Under the pieces are notes generated by a model that was not told the origin of the DNA, did no database searches, and saw only the letters and a program-made list of their open reading frames with translations. Below are positions 1 through 7,699 of a stretch of DNA of 64,000 nt, one piece after another; position 1 is the first letter of the stretch, and every line of letters starts with the position of its first letter. Origin of the DNA: Salmonella enterica subsp. arizonae (GTDB lineage: Bacteria > Pseudomonadota > Gammaproteobacteria > Enterobacterales > Enterobacteriaceae); NCBI RefSeq assembly GCF_008692845.1, contig NZ_VXJW01000002.1, positions 186,001-250,000 of the forward strand, read 5' to 3'. The position numbers and the translations under genes are program-made.

Positions 1-122
1 CCTATGTCGATGTTTTTGAACAGATCACCTGGGGCGCGTTAGCCTGCGTAGGCGTTGTCCTGCTAATTTGGCTGTATCAGTCCTTCAAATTCAAAAGCCG
101 CTCGCTGGCCGTCGAATCCTGA
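1..122 (+). CDS. dtpD: Dipeptide/peptide permease DtpD, C-terminal end only
   Basis: Only the last 39 codons are in the window, read from base 3 to a TGA at 120-122. They encode a hydrophobic segment ([18 protein letters not shown]) followed by a short basic tail ending SLAVES. This looks like the last transmembrane helix and cytoplasmic tail of a proton-dependent oligopeptide (POT family) transporter. The assignment to DtpD (YbgH) rests mainly on position: in E. coli dtpD lies next to and convergent with the photolyase gene phr, as here. The fragment is too short to show family motifs. Confidence 0.75.
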   Translation, partial: YVDVFEQITWGALACVGVVLLIWLYQSFKFKSRSLAVES

Positions 123-133
123 TAGCAGAATGT

Positions 134-153
134 CCGGTAGTCTGCGCTACCGG
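134..153. terminator. Hairpin between convergent dtpD and phr
   Basis: CCGGTAG and CTACCGG form a 7-bp perfect stem with a 6-base loop in the 38-base gap between the convergent genes. There is no clear T-run on either side, so this is a plausible shared transcription end but a weak intrinsic terminator. Confidence 0.4.
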
Positions 154-160
154 GCCTGTA

Positions 161-1582
161 TTACCCCCCTTTTCTCGCCGCCTCATAGGCGGAAAGCGTC
201 GCGATTCTCGCCTGTTTGTGATCCACAATGGGCCGAGGATAATCAAGCACGACTCCCGCTTTTTCCGCCCACCGCCACGGCTCGTGAATCGCTTTTCCAG
301 GGATATCGCGTAATGCCGGTAGCCACTGGCGGATAAATTCGCCGTCGCGATCGAACCTCTCCCCCTGAGTCGTGGGATTAAAAATACGAAAATAAGGCGC
401 GGCATCAGTACCGGTTGAAGCGGCCCACTGCCAACCGCCATTATTGGCGGCAAGATCGCCGTCAATAAGCTGCGACATGAAATAGCGCTCACCCAGCCGC
501 CAGTCAATCAGCAGATCTTTCACCAGAAAGCTGGCGGTAATCATACGTAAACGGTTATGCATCCAGCCTGTCGCATTAAGCTGGCGCATCGCCGCATCGA
601 CAATGGGATAACCGGTTTCGCCTTTCCGCCATGCCTGAAAATAATGTGGATTCTCCTGCCACGTGACGCGTTTCGTCCAGCGGATAAACGGCTGGTGTTT
701 GCATAATGCCGGATACCAAGTCATTAAATGACGGTAAAATTCCCGCCAGATGAGTTCATTCAACCAGACGCTTCCTGGTCCGCCGTCCAGCGCCTGCGGC
801 TGCTCCGCCAGTAATCGGTGCAGGCACTGTCGCGGCGACAGGCCACCCGTCGCCAGGCTGGCGGAAAGCCGACTGGTGCCTTCAACCGCAGGGAAATCGC
901 GCCGTGACGCATACTTGTCTGCGCCCTGCGCGCAAAACTGACGTAGCTGCGCGATGGCCGCGTTTTCTTCAACCGGGAAAAGCGCGGCGTCAAACGCCTG
1001 TTGCGGGTAGTTAAGCGAGACTGGCGTTAAGGGGGTAGAAAGCGCGCCGCTTGCCCGGATCTTCGGGGCCGGAACGCACGGCGGGATATCCTCTTTTAGC
1101 CGTTTCAACCAGGCGTTTTTAAACGGCGTAAAAACTTTATACATTTCATGATTGCCGGTCATCACTGCGCCGGGTGGCAGAATCACGCTATCGTCAAAGC
1201 CTTCGCAGATGACAGATTGCAGCGCTTTTTCCACCGCTGCATCACGCTGACGCTCATTAACCTCATACTCGTAGTTATAAAACAGATGGCTGACGTCATG
1301 CTGTCGGCAAACGTTTTTGACTGTCTCAATACTGGCGTTAAAATCCGCCACTTCATGAAACAGCATCGGAATCCCTTTCTCTGCAAGGGCCGTCTGTAGC
1401 GCATTGAGCTGCGCGCTGATGAATGCCGCCTGCCGCGGCGCCATATCATGGGCCTGCCACTGCGCGGGGGTGGCAATATAAAGCGCCAGTACCCGCGCGG
1501 ATGCATCGCGGCAGGCGGCGGCCAGCGCAAGGTTATCCTGTAAACGCAGATCGCGCCTGAACCAGACTAAATGGGTGGGCAT
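161..1582 (-). CDS. phr: Deoxyribodipyrimidine photolyase (class I CPD photolyase)
   Basis: This flavoprotein uses near-UV or blue light to split cyclobutane pyrimidine dimers in DNA. The 473-residue product starts MPTHLVWFRRDLRLQDN, the typical start of the N-terminal antenna (folate) domain. The C-terminal FAD domain carries WLNELIWREFYRHL, TGYPIVDAAMRQL, GWMHNRLRM and NNGGWQWAASTGTDAAPYF, the FAD and dimer-binding segments of the family. The reading frame is open upstream to 1687, but the start at 1582 is preferred because AGGAG lies 7 bases before it and E. coli PhrB (472 aa) starts at the same point. In E. coli, ybgA precedes phr; it is absent here and replaced by the T6SS-type genes. 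Confidence 0.96.
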   Translation of the reverse strand: MPTHLVWFRRDLRLQDNLALAAACRDASARVLALYIATPAQWQAHDMAPRQAAFISAQLNALQTALAEKGIPMLFHEVADFNASIETVKNVCRQHDVSHLFYNYEYEVNERQRDAAVEKALQSVICEGFDDSVILPPGAVMTGNHEMYKVFTPFKNAWLKRLKEDIPPCVPAPKIRASGALSTPLTPVSLNYPQQAFDAALFPVEENAAIAQLRQFCAQGADKYASRRDFPAVEGTSRLSASLATGGLSPRQCLHRLLAEQPQALDGGPGSVWLNELIWREFYRHLMTWYPALCKHQPFIRWTKRVTWQENPHYFQAWRKGETGYPIVDAAMRQLNATGWMHNRLRMITASFLVKDLLIDWRLGERYFMSQLIDGDLAANNGGWQWAASTGTDAAPYFRIFNPTTQGERFDRDGEFIRQWLPALRDIPGKAIHEPWRWAEKAGVVLDYPRPIVDHKQARIATLSAYEAARKGG

Positions 1583-1645
1583 ACAACTCCTGAAAGATGA
1601 AACGTCACGGCAGAATAGCGTTAAACAGTGTAGACCCTGGCGCAT

Positions 1646-1677
1646 AAAAAAACCGCCAGCGGCTGACGGTTTTTCAG
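1646..1677 (-). terminator. Terminator after the putative immunity genes, upstream of phr
   Basis: Read on the minus strand, a GC-rich stem (CCGTCAGC / GCTGGCGG) is flanked by A-run and T-run, as in a bidirectional intrinsic terminator. It lies between the last DUF2931-like gene and phr. A closely similar sequence lies at 5322-5355 at the other end of the accessory insertion; the right copy has five additional bases (GTGGC) in the stem-loop. Confidence 0.75.
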
Positions 1678-1692
1678 AAGCGCCCAATACCC

Positions 1693-2283
1693 TTACCAGT
1701 TGCCGTAAGGGTATTTTTTATCTTTGATAAAATCTTCGGTTTCTTTTATATATTTATATCCACGGCTAAATCTGGTTACCCCCTTGCACATCGCCAGTTT
1801 TTCACCGGATACCGTCTCGACCAGAATATCTTTATCCTCCGTTAATCGCGTATTGGGCTTGCCATTATTTACCAGCCAGACACGCACTCTGCCTTCCGGC
1901 GCCAGACCAATTACCAGATAACGGTGGTACTCCTGCACGCTGGCATCCCATGGCGACGGGTAAGGGGTCAGCATCATTTCCCAAACCGGATAACCAAACG
2001 TTATCCACGTCTCATACACTTTTTTATCGATTATCGAATCCCAGCAGAAATGCATAGCCTGGGGAGGATTTTTGGCCTTATTGAAATCTGAATGGATACC
2101 CATCACCTCTTCATTCCATTTTCCAACACTGGCTGAACTGGCATTTGTGCTTCCTAGCATCCTGTACCGATACAGTATTCCATCCGTGTCCAGCAATTCC
2201 ACATAGGTCACATCTGCTGGCAACGCATTTGGATAAAGGAAATTGAAATACCACTCATCATAGGGGGCAAGTAGCGAGGTTAG
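1693..2283 (-). repeat. Tandem gene duplication, copy B (partner at 2377-2967)
   Basis: Bases 1693-2283 and 2377-2967 are equal-length (591 bp) direct repeats offset by 684 bp, covering the mature parts of the two DUF2931-like genes. The 3' portions are almost base-identical (for example 1700-1860 against 2384-2544). Differences cluster at about 2083-2155 against 2767-2838, and in a short patch at about 1862-1875. The signal-peptide regions are unrelated. This indicates a recent duplication with local divergence. Confidence 0.9.
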
Positions 2284-2373
2284 CTTTTTATCCGCCGCAT
2301 GAACGGGTATTTCTGCGCACAGCAAAAGCGTCAACATCAGTATGGTCGTCACTCCGGATTGTATTTTTATCAT
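1693..2373 (-). CDS. DUF2931-like periplasmic protein, putative T6SS immunity protein (copy B)
   Basis: This 226-residue protein has an N-terminal Sec signal (MIKIQSGVTTILMLTLLLCA..VHA) with probable cleavage after VHA near residue 26. A Cys lies in the hydrophobic stretch, but LLLC is not a good lipobox, so the product is probably soluble in the periplasm. The body has W-rich motifs (PYDEWYFNF, HFCWDSI, YETWITFGYPVWEMM) that resemble DUF2931. It is nearly identical to the upstream gene except for residues about 74-97 and a few scattered sites. The gap to that gene is 3 bases, so the two are in one operon with the Hcp-lipase gene. Immunity function is inferred from position behind a toxin gene and from periplasmic targeting; it is not shown by sequence. 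Confidence 0.7.
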   Translation of the reverse strand: MIKIQSGVTTILMLTLLLCAEIPVHAADKKLTSLLAPYDEWYFNFLYPNALPADVTYVELLDTDGILYRYRMLGSTNASSASVGKWNEEVMGIHSDFNKAKNPPQAMHFCWDSIIDKKVYETWITFGYPVWEMMLTPYPSPWDASVQEYHRYLVIGLAPEGRVRVWLVNNGKPNTRLTEDKDILVETVSGEKLAMCKGVTRFSRGYKYIKETEDFIKDKKYPYGNW

Positions 2374-2376
2374 CGC

Positions 2377-3039
2377 TTACCAGTTTCCGTAAGGATATTT
2401 TTTATCTTTGATAAAATCTTCGGTTTCTTTTATATATTTATATCCACGGCTAAATCTGGTTACCCCCTTGCACATCGCCAGTTTTTCACCGGATACCGTC
2501 TCGACCAGAATATCTTTATCCTCCGTTAATCGCGTATTGGGCTTTTTAGTGTTCTCCAGCCAGACTCGCACCCTGCCTTCCGGCGCCAGACCGATTAGCA
2601 AATAACGGCGGTACTCCTGTATGCTGGCATCCCATGGCGACGGGTAAGGGGTCAGCATCATTTCCCAGACCGGATAACCAAACGTTATCCACGTCTCATA
2701 CACTTTTTTATCAATTATTGAATCCCAGCAGAAATGCATAGCCTGGGGAGGATTTTTGGCCTTATTGAATGACGCCATCCCAACGCTAAGGTCATCCTCC
2801 CATTCCGCAACCGTTGTTGAGCTGGGTATCGTGCTATCCAGCATCCTGTACCGATACAGTATCCCATCCGTGTCCAGCAATTCCACATAGGTCACATCTG
2901 CTGGCAACGCATTTGGATAGAAAAAATTGAAATACCACTCATCATAGGGGGCAAGTAGCGAGGTTAACTCTTTACTGGTTGCGGTCATCGACAGCCCCAG
3001 CAAACCGCCCAGCAGTAACAACCTGAAATTACGCGTCAT
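2377..3039 (-). CDS. DUF2931-like periplasmic protein, putative T6SS immunity protein (copy A)
   Basis: The 220-residue product starts with a signal peptide (MTRNFRLLLLGGLLGLSMTA) with cleavage likely near residue 22 and no lipobox Cys. The mature part is the same DUF2931-like fold region as the following gene, identical from YETWITF to the C-terminal KYPYGNW apart from a handful of substitutions. The divergent patch is residues 68-91. Its ATG overlaps the stop of the Hcp-lipase gene by four bases (ATGA), so synthesis is probably coupled to the toxin. A toxin-immunity pairing is the simplest reading: Tle1-type lipases act in the periplasm and their known immunity proteins are periplasmic or lipoproteins. 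The family name is from memory of motif pattern. Confidence 0.72.
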   Translation of the reverse strand: MTRNFRLLLLGGLLGLSMTATSKELTSLLAPYDEWYFNFFYPNALPADVTYVELLDTDGILYRYRMLDSTIPSSTTVAEWEDDLSVGMASFNKAKNPPQAMHFCWDSIIDKKVYETWITFGYPVWEMMLTPYPSPWDASIQEYRRYLLIGLAPEGRVRVWLENTKKPNTRLTEDKDILVETVSGEKLAMCKGVTRFSRGYKYIKETEDFIKDKKYPYGNW

Positions 3040-5030
3040 TTTTGAGGATTCCCTGCCATGTCATAAACGGTCCGGGTCCAGTTTTCATCCGGCCGGTTAA
3101 CAAAACTAAATGTCTTGGAAGACGAGACTGCAGATGAAATATTATTTTTCAGGTGATAATCAACGGCATTCCAGTTGGCCGAACAGTGAATATACTTGCC
3201 GATAGTGTTCAACTCATCTGAAGAAAACTGAAGCGAATTGGCCCCATTAAAGGCATTTTTTGCTTGTGATAAGGCTTTCTGGCATATCGCATCCAGTTCC
3301 GTCGGCCAGGAATAATCATTATTCTCCTGCATAGCATCAAACACAACGCCAGCCTCTTTGGCGACCTCATACATCACCCTGAGGGCAACTTTAGACCAGT
3401 CATTGCTGACGATTCGCTGGAAGGTGACCGCAGCGGCTACGCGCTTTTTCGCATTGCCAAGGTGATCCGGCGATACCCTTTCATCCGTATTGGTCTCGAC
3501 CTTCATAACGCCTGACGGCAACATGGGGGCCAGCGCAAAGTAATGCGGCAAAGTTTCTGCCTGCAGGACCGCCTTCTGATAGACGCCGGTCGCCTCTGTC
3601 GGCACGTCGGCTAATACGGTTTCAACAGCGGGCCGACTCAAAAAAAGATATTCCTCTTCCTGCGGGTTATATCCCCCGCCAATATCGGCATGTGCCCCCG
3701 GTAAGCTTAATTCAGGCCATTGCTCTTTTACGCTATTAAGGCAAAAGTTATAACGGCACTCGTGCATCGCCGTCAGGTGAAAAACCTGTTTTGCCACCCC
3801 CGGCGGTAAACCTATTTTAACCGCCAGATTATTACCGTCATGGGGGTCAAGACCGTCCAGCATTCCCCCTACGGCGGTGACGGTGTCGAAAAGGCCTAAA
3901 AATTGCACCTCACCTGCCGGTTTTCCCCGGTATTCAACGGGCTGAAAAGCGGTCGCGATCGTCCTGACCAGCACAGGATCTTGCTCAAAGACGCGGTTGG
4001 TAAAGTGGCGGGCGGCTGCGGCGCCGCGGCTGAACCCAAAGACATCAAACTGCAAACCCGCGATCATAATATCTTTGCCCTGAAGAGCGCCAACCACTTC
4101 CGTCAGTATCCTGCGCAGTTGGACCATCGCGCGATCGGTTTTGGCGATAACCCCGGTATCGTTATTTCCCAGCCCCATCCCCCACAGAGAATCGGCTTTG
4201 TTATTCTCGGTGCCAATACCTTCGATATAGATATCGCGTTGAATATTCTTTACCCCATCTTTAAGCTCTGGTTCTTTATGATACAACTTATTCAACCAGT
4301 AAATATTCGTATAATAATTCAGATAACTGCCTGCTTCCGTTCCGTCAAACCCCGCTTTCTTTATGCAACTCTGGTTAAACTCCGTTAACGTCCGCACATC
4401 AAGCCCATAGTTTTCTGGGTTGCATTTCTGCATCCGTAAATTCGTGTTGAGCAGGTTGTTCCCCGTACCGTCAAAGAAGACGCCAATGGTTAAGACAATT
4501 TCTCTTTTTTTTGCAGGGATATCAGGTCGTTCAACCACGGGAAGGGTTGCCGGAAAGAGTCGATTGTAGTTTTCTGGCGTTAACAGGACACTGTATTCCG
4601 TATTAGCTATCAGATGTTTTGAGCGGATATAATCATAATGTATTGTGATAAATTCTTCAGGCATTCCCTCTGTTCGGGAATGCATTGAGTATGCTGTAAT
4701 ACCCGCTCCGCGAACCTCAATATGATAATATTTCTCCCACCTTCCCCAGCGGTTAATACGATAAAAGCTAAAATCCAGAGAGCAACACTCATTGTTATTT
4801 ATCGCCTGGGTAAACAGCGGCGAGCTTTTATCAATCAGCTTACAAAAGCGAATCCCATGATGGTTGACGCCGTCCACAGTACTGCTGACCAGTGCCTGCA
4901 GGCTAAAAACAAAAATTTCATTTTCATGTCCAGTCTGGTAACGATTGCCGACAGAGGGTTCACTGCCGCAGCCTTCGGATATGATCCCCTGACGTTCGCC
5001 GACTATTTTTAAATAAATAATATCGCTCAT
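3036..5030 (-). CDS. Hcp-Tle1 fusion: T6SS tube protein with C-terminal DUF2235 phospholipase domain
   Basis: This 664-residue protein has two parts. Residues 1-150 match the Hcp (TssD) tube protein: IIYLKIVGERQGIISEGC, GNRYQTGHENEIFVF, IDKSSPLFTQAINNNE and SFYRINRWGRWEKYYHIEV. Residues about 175-560 are a DUF2235/Tle1 alpha/beta-hydrolase, starting at IGVFFDGTGNNLL (182-194). The nucleophile motif GFSRG (332-336) puts Ser334 in place, with Asp382 (LFDTVT) and His447 (GAHADIGGGY) as likely triad partners. Spacings of 48 and 65 residues equal those I recall for the EAEC Tle1 triad (S197, D245, H310). The Hcp part would load the toxin into the T6SS tube and the lipase would attack phospholipids of a target cell. 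No other T6SS gene is in the window. Two putative immunity genes follow. The coding DNA is visibly richer in AT than the kdp genes beside it. Confidence 0.9.
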   Translation of the reverse strand: MSDIIYLKIVGERQGIISEGCGSEPSVGNRYQTGHENEIFVFSLQALVSSTVDGVNHHGIRFCKLIDKSSPLFTQAINNNECCSLDFSFYRINRWGRWEKYYHIEVRGAGITAYSMHSRTEGMPEEFITIHYDYIRSKHLIANTEYSVLLTPENYNRLFPATLPVVERPDIPAKKREIVLTIGVFFDGTGNNLLNTNLRMQKCNPENYGLDVRTLTEFNQSCIKKAGFDGTEAGSYLNYYTNIYWLNKLYHKEPELKDGVKNIQRDIYIEGIGTENNKADSLWGMGLGNNDTGVIAKTDRAMVQLRRILTEVVGALQGKDIMIAGLQFDVFGFSRGAAAARHFTNRVFEQDPVLVRTIATAFQPVEYRGKPAGEVQFLGLFDTVTAVGGMLDGLDPHDGNNLAVKIGLPPGVAKQVFHLTAMHECRYNFCLNSVKEQWPELSLPGAHADIGGGYNPQEEEYLFLSRPAVETVLADVPTEATGVYQKAVLQAETLPHYFALAPMLPSGVMKVETNTDERVSPDHLGNAKKRVAAAVTFQRIVSNDWSKVALRVMYEVAKEAGVVFDAMQENNDYSWPTELDAICQKALSQAKNAFNGANSLQFSSDELNTIGKYIHCSANWNAVDYHLKNNISSAVSSSKTFSFVNRPDENWTRTVYDMAGNPQK

Positions 5031-5321
5031 ATATATTTGCCATTTTTATATCTTATGCGAATATAGCGAAGGGAAATATAAACAATCTGGATAAATTTTA
5101 TTTAGCAATAAAAGCGTATTTTGCACAACAATAGTCGAATTATTTTCCCGGGCTAATAATGTTAGCAAACCGTATATATCCTAAATAATTTGAGTTGCAG
5201 GCAAAATGCCAGCATGTTTAGCAACGCAAAGCATTGGTCCTGAAATCTACGCTGTTTTTTCCCATCGTATCAAATCTCTGCTGCGGTATTTGAGCCTGAG
5301 ATCGCCGGATTGCTCATAGAC
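5031..5321. other. AT-rich gap upstream of the Hcp-lipase gene
   Basis: This stretch of about 290 bases holds no convincing gene. Its left part is very AT-rich and must contain the promoter of the minus-strand Hcp-lipase operon, although I cannot pick one promoter with confidence. Bases 5181-5200 (CTAAATAATTTGAGTTGCAG) resemble the end of a repeated element common in Salmonella intergenic regions (recalled as CTAAATAATTCGAGTTGCAG), possibly a leftover of recombination at this site. Confidence 0.5.
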
Positions 5322-5355
5322 AAAAACCGCCAGCGTGGCGGCTGACGGTTTTTCA
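5322..5355 (-). terminator. ybfA: Terminator downstream of ybfA
   Basis: On the minus strand, GCTGACGG-type and CCGCCAGC-type arms form a stem flanked by A5 and T5 runs, 13 bases past the ybfA stop. It closely resembles the terminator at 1646-1677, so the accessory module sits between two similar terminator sequences in the same orientation. Confidence 0.75.
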
Positions 5356-5367
5356 GGCTGGTCGCGA

Positions 5368-5574
5368 TTAATAAAAGTCGCAGGTGGCTTTTTCAGCCTG
5401 CGCCATCCATACCGGTTTATCACTGGTTTTCGACCAGACACGGTGCAGATAACTATAAAAACGCGCGCGGTCTTTCCAGAAGAGCATCACCGGCAGCGCC
5501 AGCACGCCTGCGGTCACCGCGAAAGCACGACGGACAAAAATGACATGCGTCGGATAGTCTTTATAGCGTTCCAT
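5368..5574 (-). CDS. ybfA: YbfA, small DUF2517 protein
   Basis: The 68-residue product starts [20 protein letters not shown] and has one hydrophobic stretch ([17 protein letters not shown], about residues 17-33) followed by a basic segment, so it may be a single-pass inner-membrane protein. A strong GGGGGG ribosome site precedes the ATG. It is divergent from kdpF, as in E. coli. Function is unknown. In E. coli K-12 the DNA beyond ybfA holds the rhsC element; here it holds the Hcp-lipase module. Confidence 0.88.
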   Translation of the reverse strand: MERYKDYPTHVIFVRRAFAVTAGVLALPVMLFWKDRARFYSYLHRVWSKTSDKPVWMAQAEKATCDFY

Positions 5575-5806
5575 ACGTTTCCCCCCTTTATACCGATGCT
5601 ACCCGCCTCGGTATAGATTGAATCGGTGAATAGCACCGAAAAGTTGAACCTCGTTACCTGATTAAAATAGTACCGCTTTCTGTGTAATTTTACCACTCAT
5701 CCGACCACTTATTTTCACACTTTTCCAGTAAATTTACACTCGAAATGTAAATTAGTTACATAAAAGTTAAATTAATACTAACCATTAGTTAAATAATGGT
5801 CTTTGC

Positions 5807-5849
5807 CATTTTTATACTTTTTTTACATTCCTCCCGCCAATTTTTGCGA
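5807..5849 (+). promoter_or_regulatory. KdpE operator and kdpFABC promoter region
   Basis: A T-rich block CATTTTTATACTTTTTTTAC (from 5807) matches the KdpE-binding sequence known upstream of kdpFABC. It is followed by a possible -35 element TTGCGA at 5844-5849, with only a weak -10 in the AAATTACCT stretch, which suits an activator-dependent promoter. The wider 5575-5910 gap between ybfA and kdpF is AT-rich and holds no other gene. Confidence 0.75.
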
Positions 5850-5910
5850 AATCTTTGCAGCCAAAAAATTACCTTTCTCAGGAGTAAAACAATGCCACTG
5901 GAGGTGCTCT

Positions 5911-6000
5911 GTGAGTGCAGGCGTGATAACCGGCATCGTGCTGGTTTTCTTACTTTTAGGTTATCTGGTCTATGCCCTGATTAATGCGGAGGCGTTCTGA
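5911..6000 (+). CDS. kdpF: KdpF, small subunit of the Kdp K+ pump
   Basis: A 29-residue membrane peptide ([20 protein letters not shown]...) that is essentially one transmembrane helix. It stabilises the KdpABC complex in the inner membrane. The GTG start is chosen because GGAGGTG lies just before it and the product matches the E. coli peptide. The TGA stop overlaps the ATG of kdpA by one base, so translation is probably coupled. Confidence 0.93.
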   Translation: MSAGVITGIVLVFLLLGYLVYALINAEAF

Positions 6001-7679
6001 TGGCCGCGCAAGGATCTTTACTGATCGCCAGTTTTTTACTGATTTTATTGGTACTGGCGAAACCGTTGGGTTCGGGCCTGGCAAGGCTCATCGTCGCCGC
6101 TCCGTTGCCGGGCGTGGCTGGCGTTGAACGCGTCCTTTGGCGCACGCTTGGCATTACCGGCCACGAGATGAACTGGCGTCAGTATTTACTGGCGCTACTG
6201 ACGCTCAATCTGCTGGGACTGAGCATCCTGTTTTGCCTGCTATTCTGGCAGGAGTGGCTGCCCTTAAATCCGCAGCGGCTACCGGGGCTTTCCTGGGATC
6301 TGGCGCTGAATACCGCCGTCAGCTTTGTTACCAATACCAACTGGCAAGCCTACAGCGGCGAAAGTACGCTAAGTTACTTTAGCCAGATGGCGGGGCTGAC
6401 GGTGCAAAATTTCCTGTCGGCGGCGACCGGGATTGCGGTGGTTTTTGCGCTTATCCGCGCCTTTACGCGACAGAATATGCACACGCTGGGTAATGCCTGG
6501 CAAGATCTGGTACGCATTACACTGTGGATATTATTTCCTGTCGCGTTAATCATCGCGCTGTTTTTTATCCAACAAGGCGTACTGCAAAACCTGTCCGCTT
6601 ATCAGCCCATCACCACCCTTGAAGGCGCTCAACAACTCTTGCCGATGGGACCGGTTGCCTCGCAGGAGGCGATCAAAATGCTTGGCACCAACGGCGGCGG
6701 TTTCTTTAACGCCAACTCTTCGCATCCGTTCGAAAACCCCACCGCGCTTACTAATATGGTGCAGATGCTGGCGATATTTTTGATTCCAGCCGCGCTCTGT
6801 TTCGCCTTTGGCGAAGCGGCGGGCGATCGCCGTCAGGGACGCGCGCTGTTGTGGGCAATGTCATTTATTTTTGTTGTCTGTGTGGCGGTGGTGATGTGGG
6901 CGGAAGTTCAGGGAAATCCGCACCTGTTGACTGCGGGCGCGGACAGCAGCGTCAACATGGAAGGTAAAGAAACACGCTTTGGCGTGCTGGCGAGCAGCCT
7001 GTTTGCCGTCGTCACGACCGCGGCGTCCTGCGGGGCGGTAGACGCTATGCACGACTCGTTTACCGCACTGGGCGGGATGGTGCCGATGTGGCTGATGCAA
7101 ATTGGCGAAGTAGTTTTCGGCGGCGTCGGTTCAGGTCTGTACGGCATGTTGCTGTTTGTCCTGCTGGCGGTGTTTATCGCTGGGCTGATGATCGGCCGCA
7201 CGCCGGAGTATCTGGGGAAAAAAATCGACGTGCGCGAAATGAAGATGACCGCGCTGGCGATTCTGGTCACGCCGATGCTGGTCTTGTTGGGTTCGGCGCT
7301 GGCGATGATGACGGATGCCGGACGCAGCGCAATGCTGAACCCTGGCCCGCACGGTTTTAGCGAAGTGCTATATGCCGTCTCCTCTGCCGCCAATAACAAC
7401 GGTAGCGCCTTTGCGGGTCTGAGCGCTAACTCGCCTTTCTGGAACTGTCTGCTGGCGTTCTGCATGTTCGTCGGACGTTTTGGCGTGATTATTCCTGTCA
7501 TGGCCATCGCCGGATCGCTGGTCAGCAAAAAAGCCCAGCCGGCTAGTCAGGGAACGCTGGCGACCCACGGCGCGCTATTTATTGGACTGCTCATCGGCAC
7601 GGTACTGCTGGTCGGCGCGCTGACGTTTATTCCTGCCCTGGCGCTTGGCCCGGTAGCGGAACATTTCTCTTTACCTTGA
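6000..7679 (+). CDS. kdpA: KdpA, K+-translocating subunit of the Kdp ATPase
   Basis: The 559-residue membrane protein binds and carries K+ as part of KdpFABC, the high-affinity K+ pump induced at low external K+. It belongs to the superfamily of K+ transporters with four selectivity-filter repeats; [19 protein letters not shown] (about residue 230) and [15 protein letters not shown] (about 465) are characteristic filter segments, with TNTNWQAY earlier. About ten hydrophobic helices are visible. Length equals the E. coli subunit (557). It overlaps kdpF at the start, and kdpB begins 20 bases after its stop. Confidence 0.97.
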   Translation: MAAQGSLLIASFLLILLVLAKPLGSGLARLIVAAPLPGVAGVERVLWRTLGITGHEMNWRQYLLALLTLNLLGLSILFCLLFWQEWLPLNPQRLPGLSWDLALNTAVSFVTNTNWQAYSGESTLSYFSQMAGLTVQNFLSAATGIAVVFALIRAFTRQNMHTLGNAWQDLVRITLWILFPVALIIALFFIQQGVLQNLSAYQPITTLEGAQQLLPMGPVASQEAIKMLGTNGGGFFNANSSHPFENPTALTNMVQMLAIFLIPAALCFAFGEAAGDRRQGRALLWAMSFIFVVCVAVVMWAEVQGNPHLLTAGADSSVNMEGKETRFGVLASSLFAVVTTAASCGAVDAMHDSFTALGGMVPMWLMQIGEVVFGGVGSGLYGMLLFVLLAVFIAGLMIGRTPEYLGKKIDVREMKMTALAILVTPMLVLLGSALAMMTDAGRSAMLNPGPHGFSEVLYAVSSAANNNGSAFAGLSANSPFWNCLLAFCMFVGRFGVIIPVMAIAGSLVSKKAQPASQGTLATHGALFIGLLIGTVLLVGALTFIPALALGPVAEHFSLP

Positions 7680-7699
7680 GCGATGTGGAGTACATTGAT

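Noticed and set aside
1693-5030. Prophage or IS element as the source of the accessory region
   Set aside because: No integrase, transposase, terminal inverted repeats or tRNA target duplication was seen; only similar terminator sequences flank it.
7676-7699. TTG start for kdpB overlapping kdpA
   Set aside because: The ATG at 7700 has a ribosome site and matches the conserved protein start.
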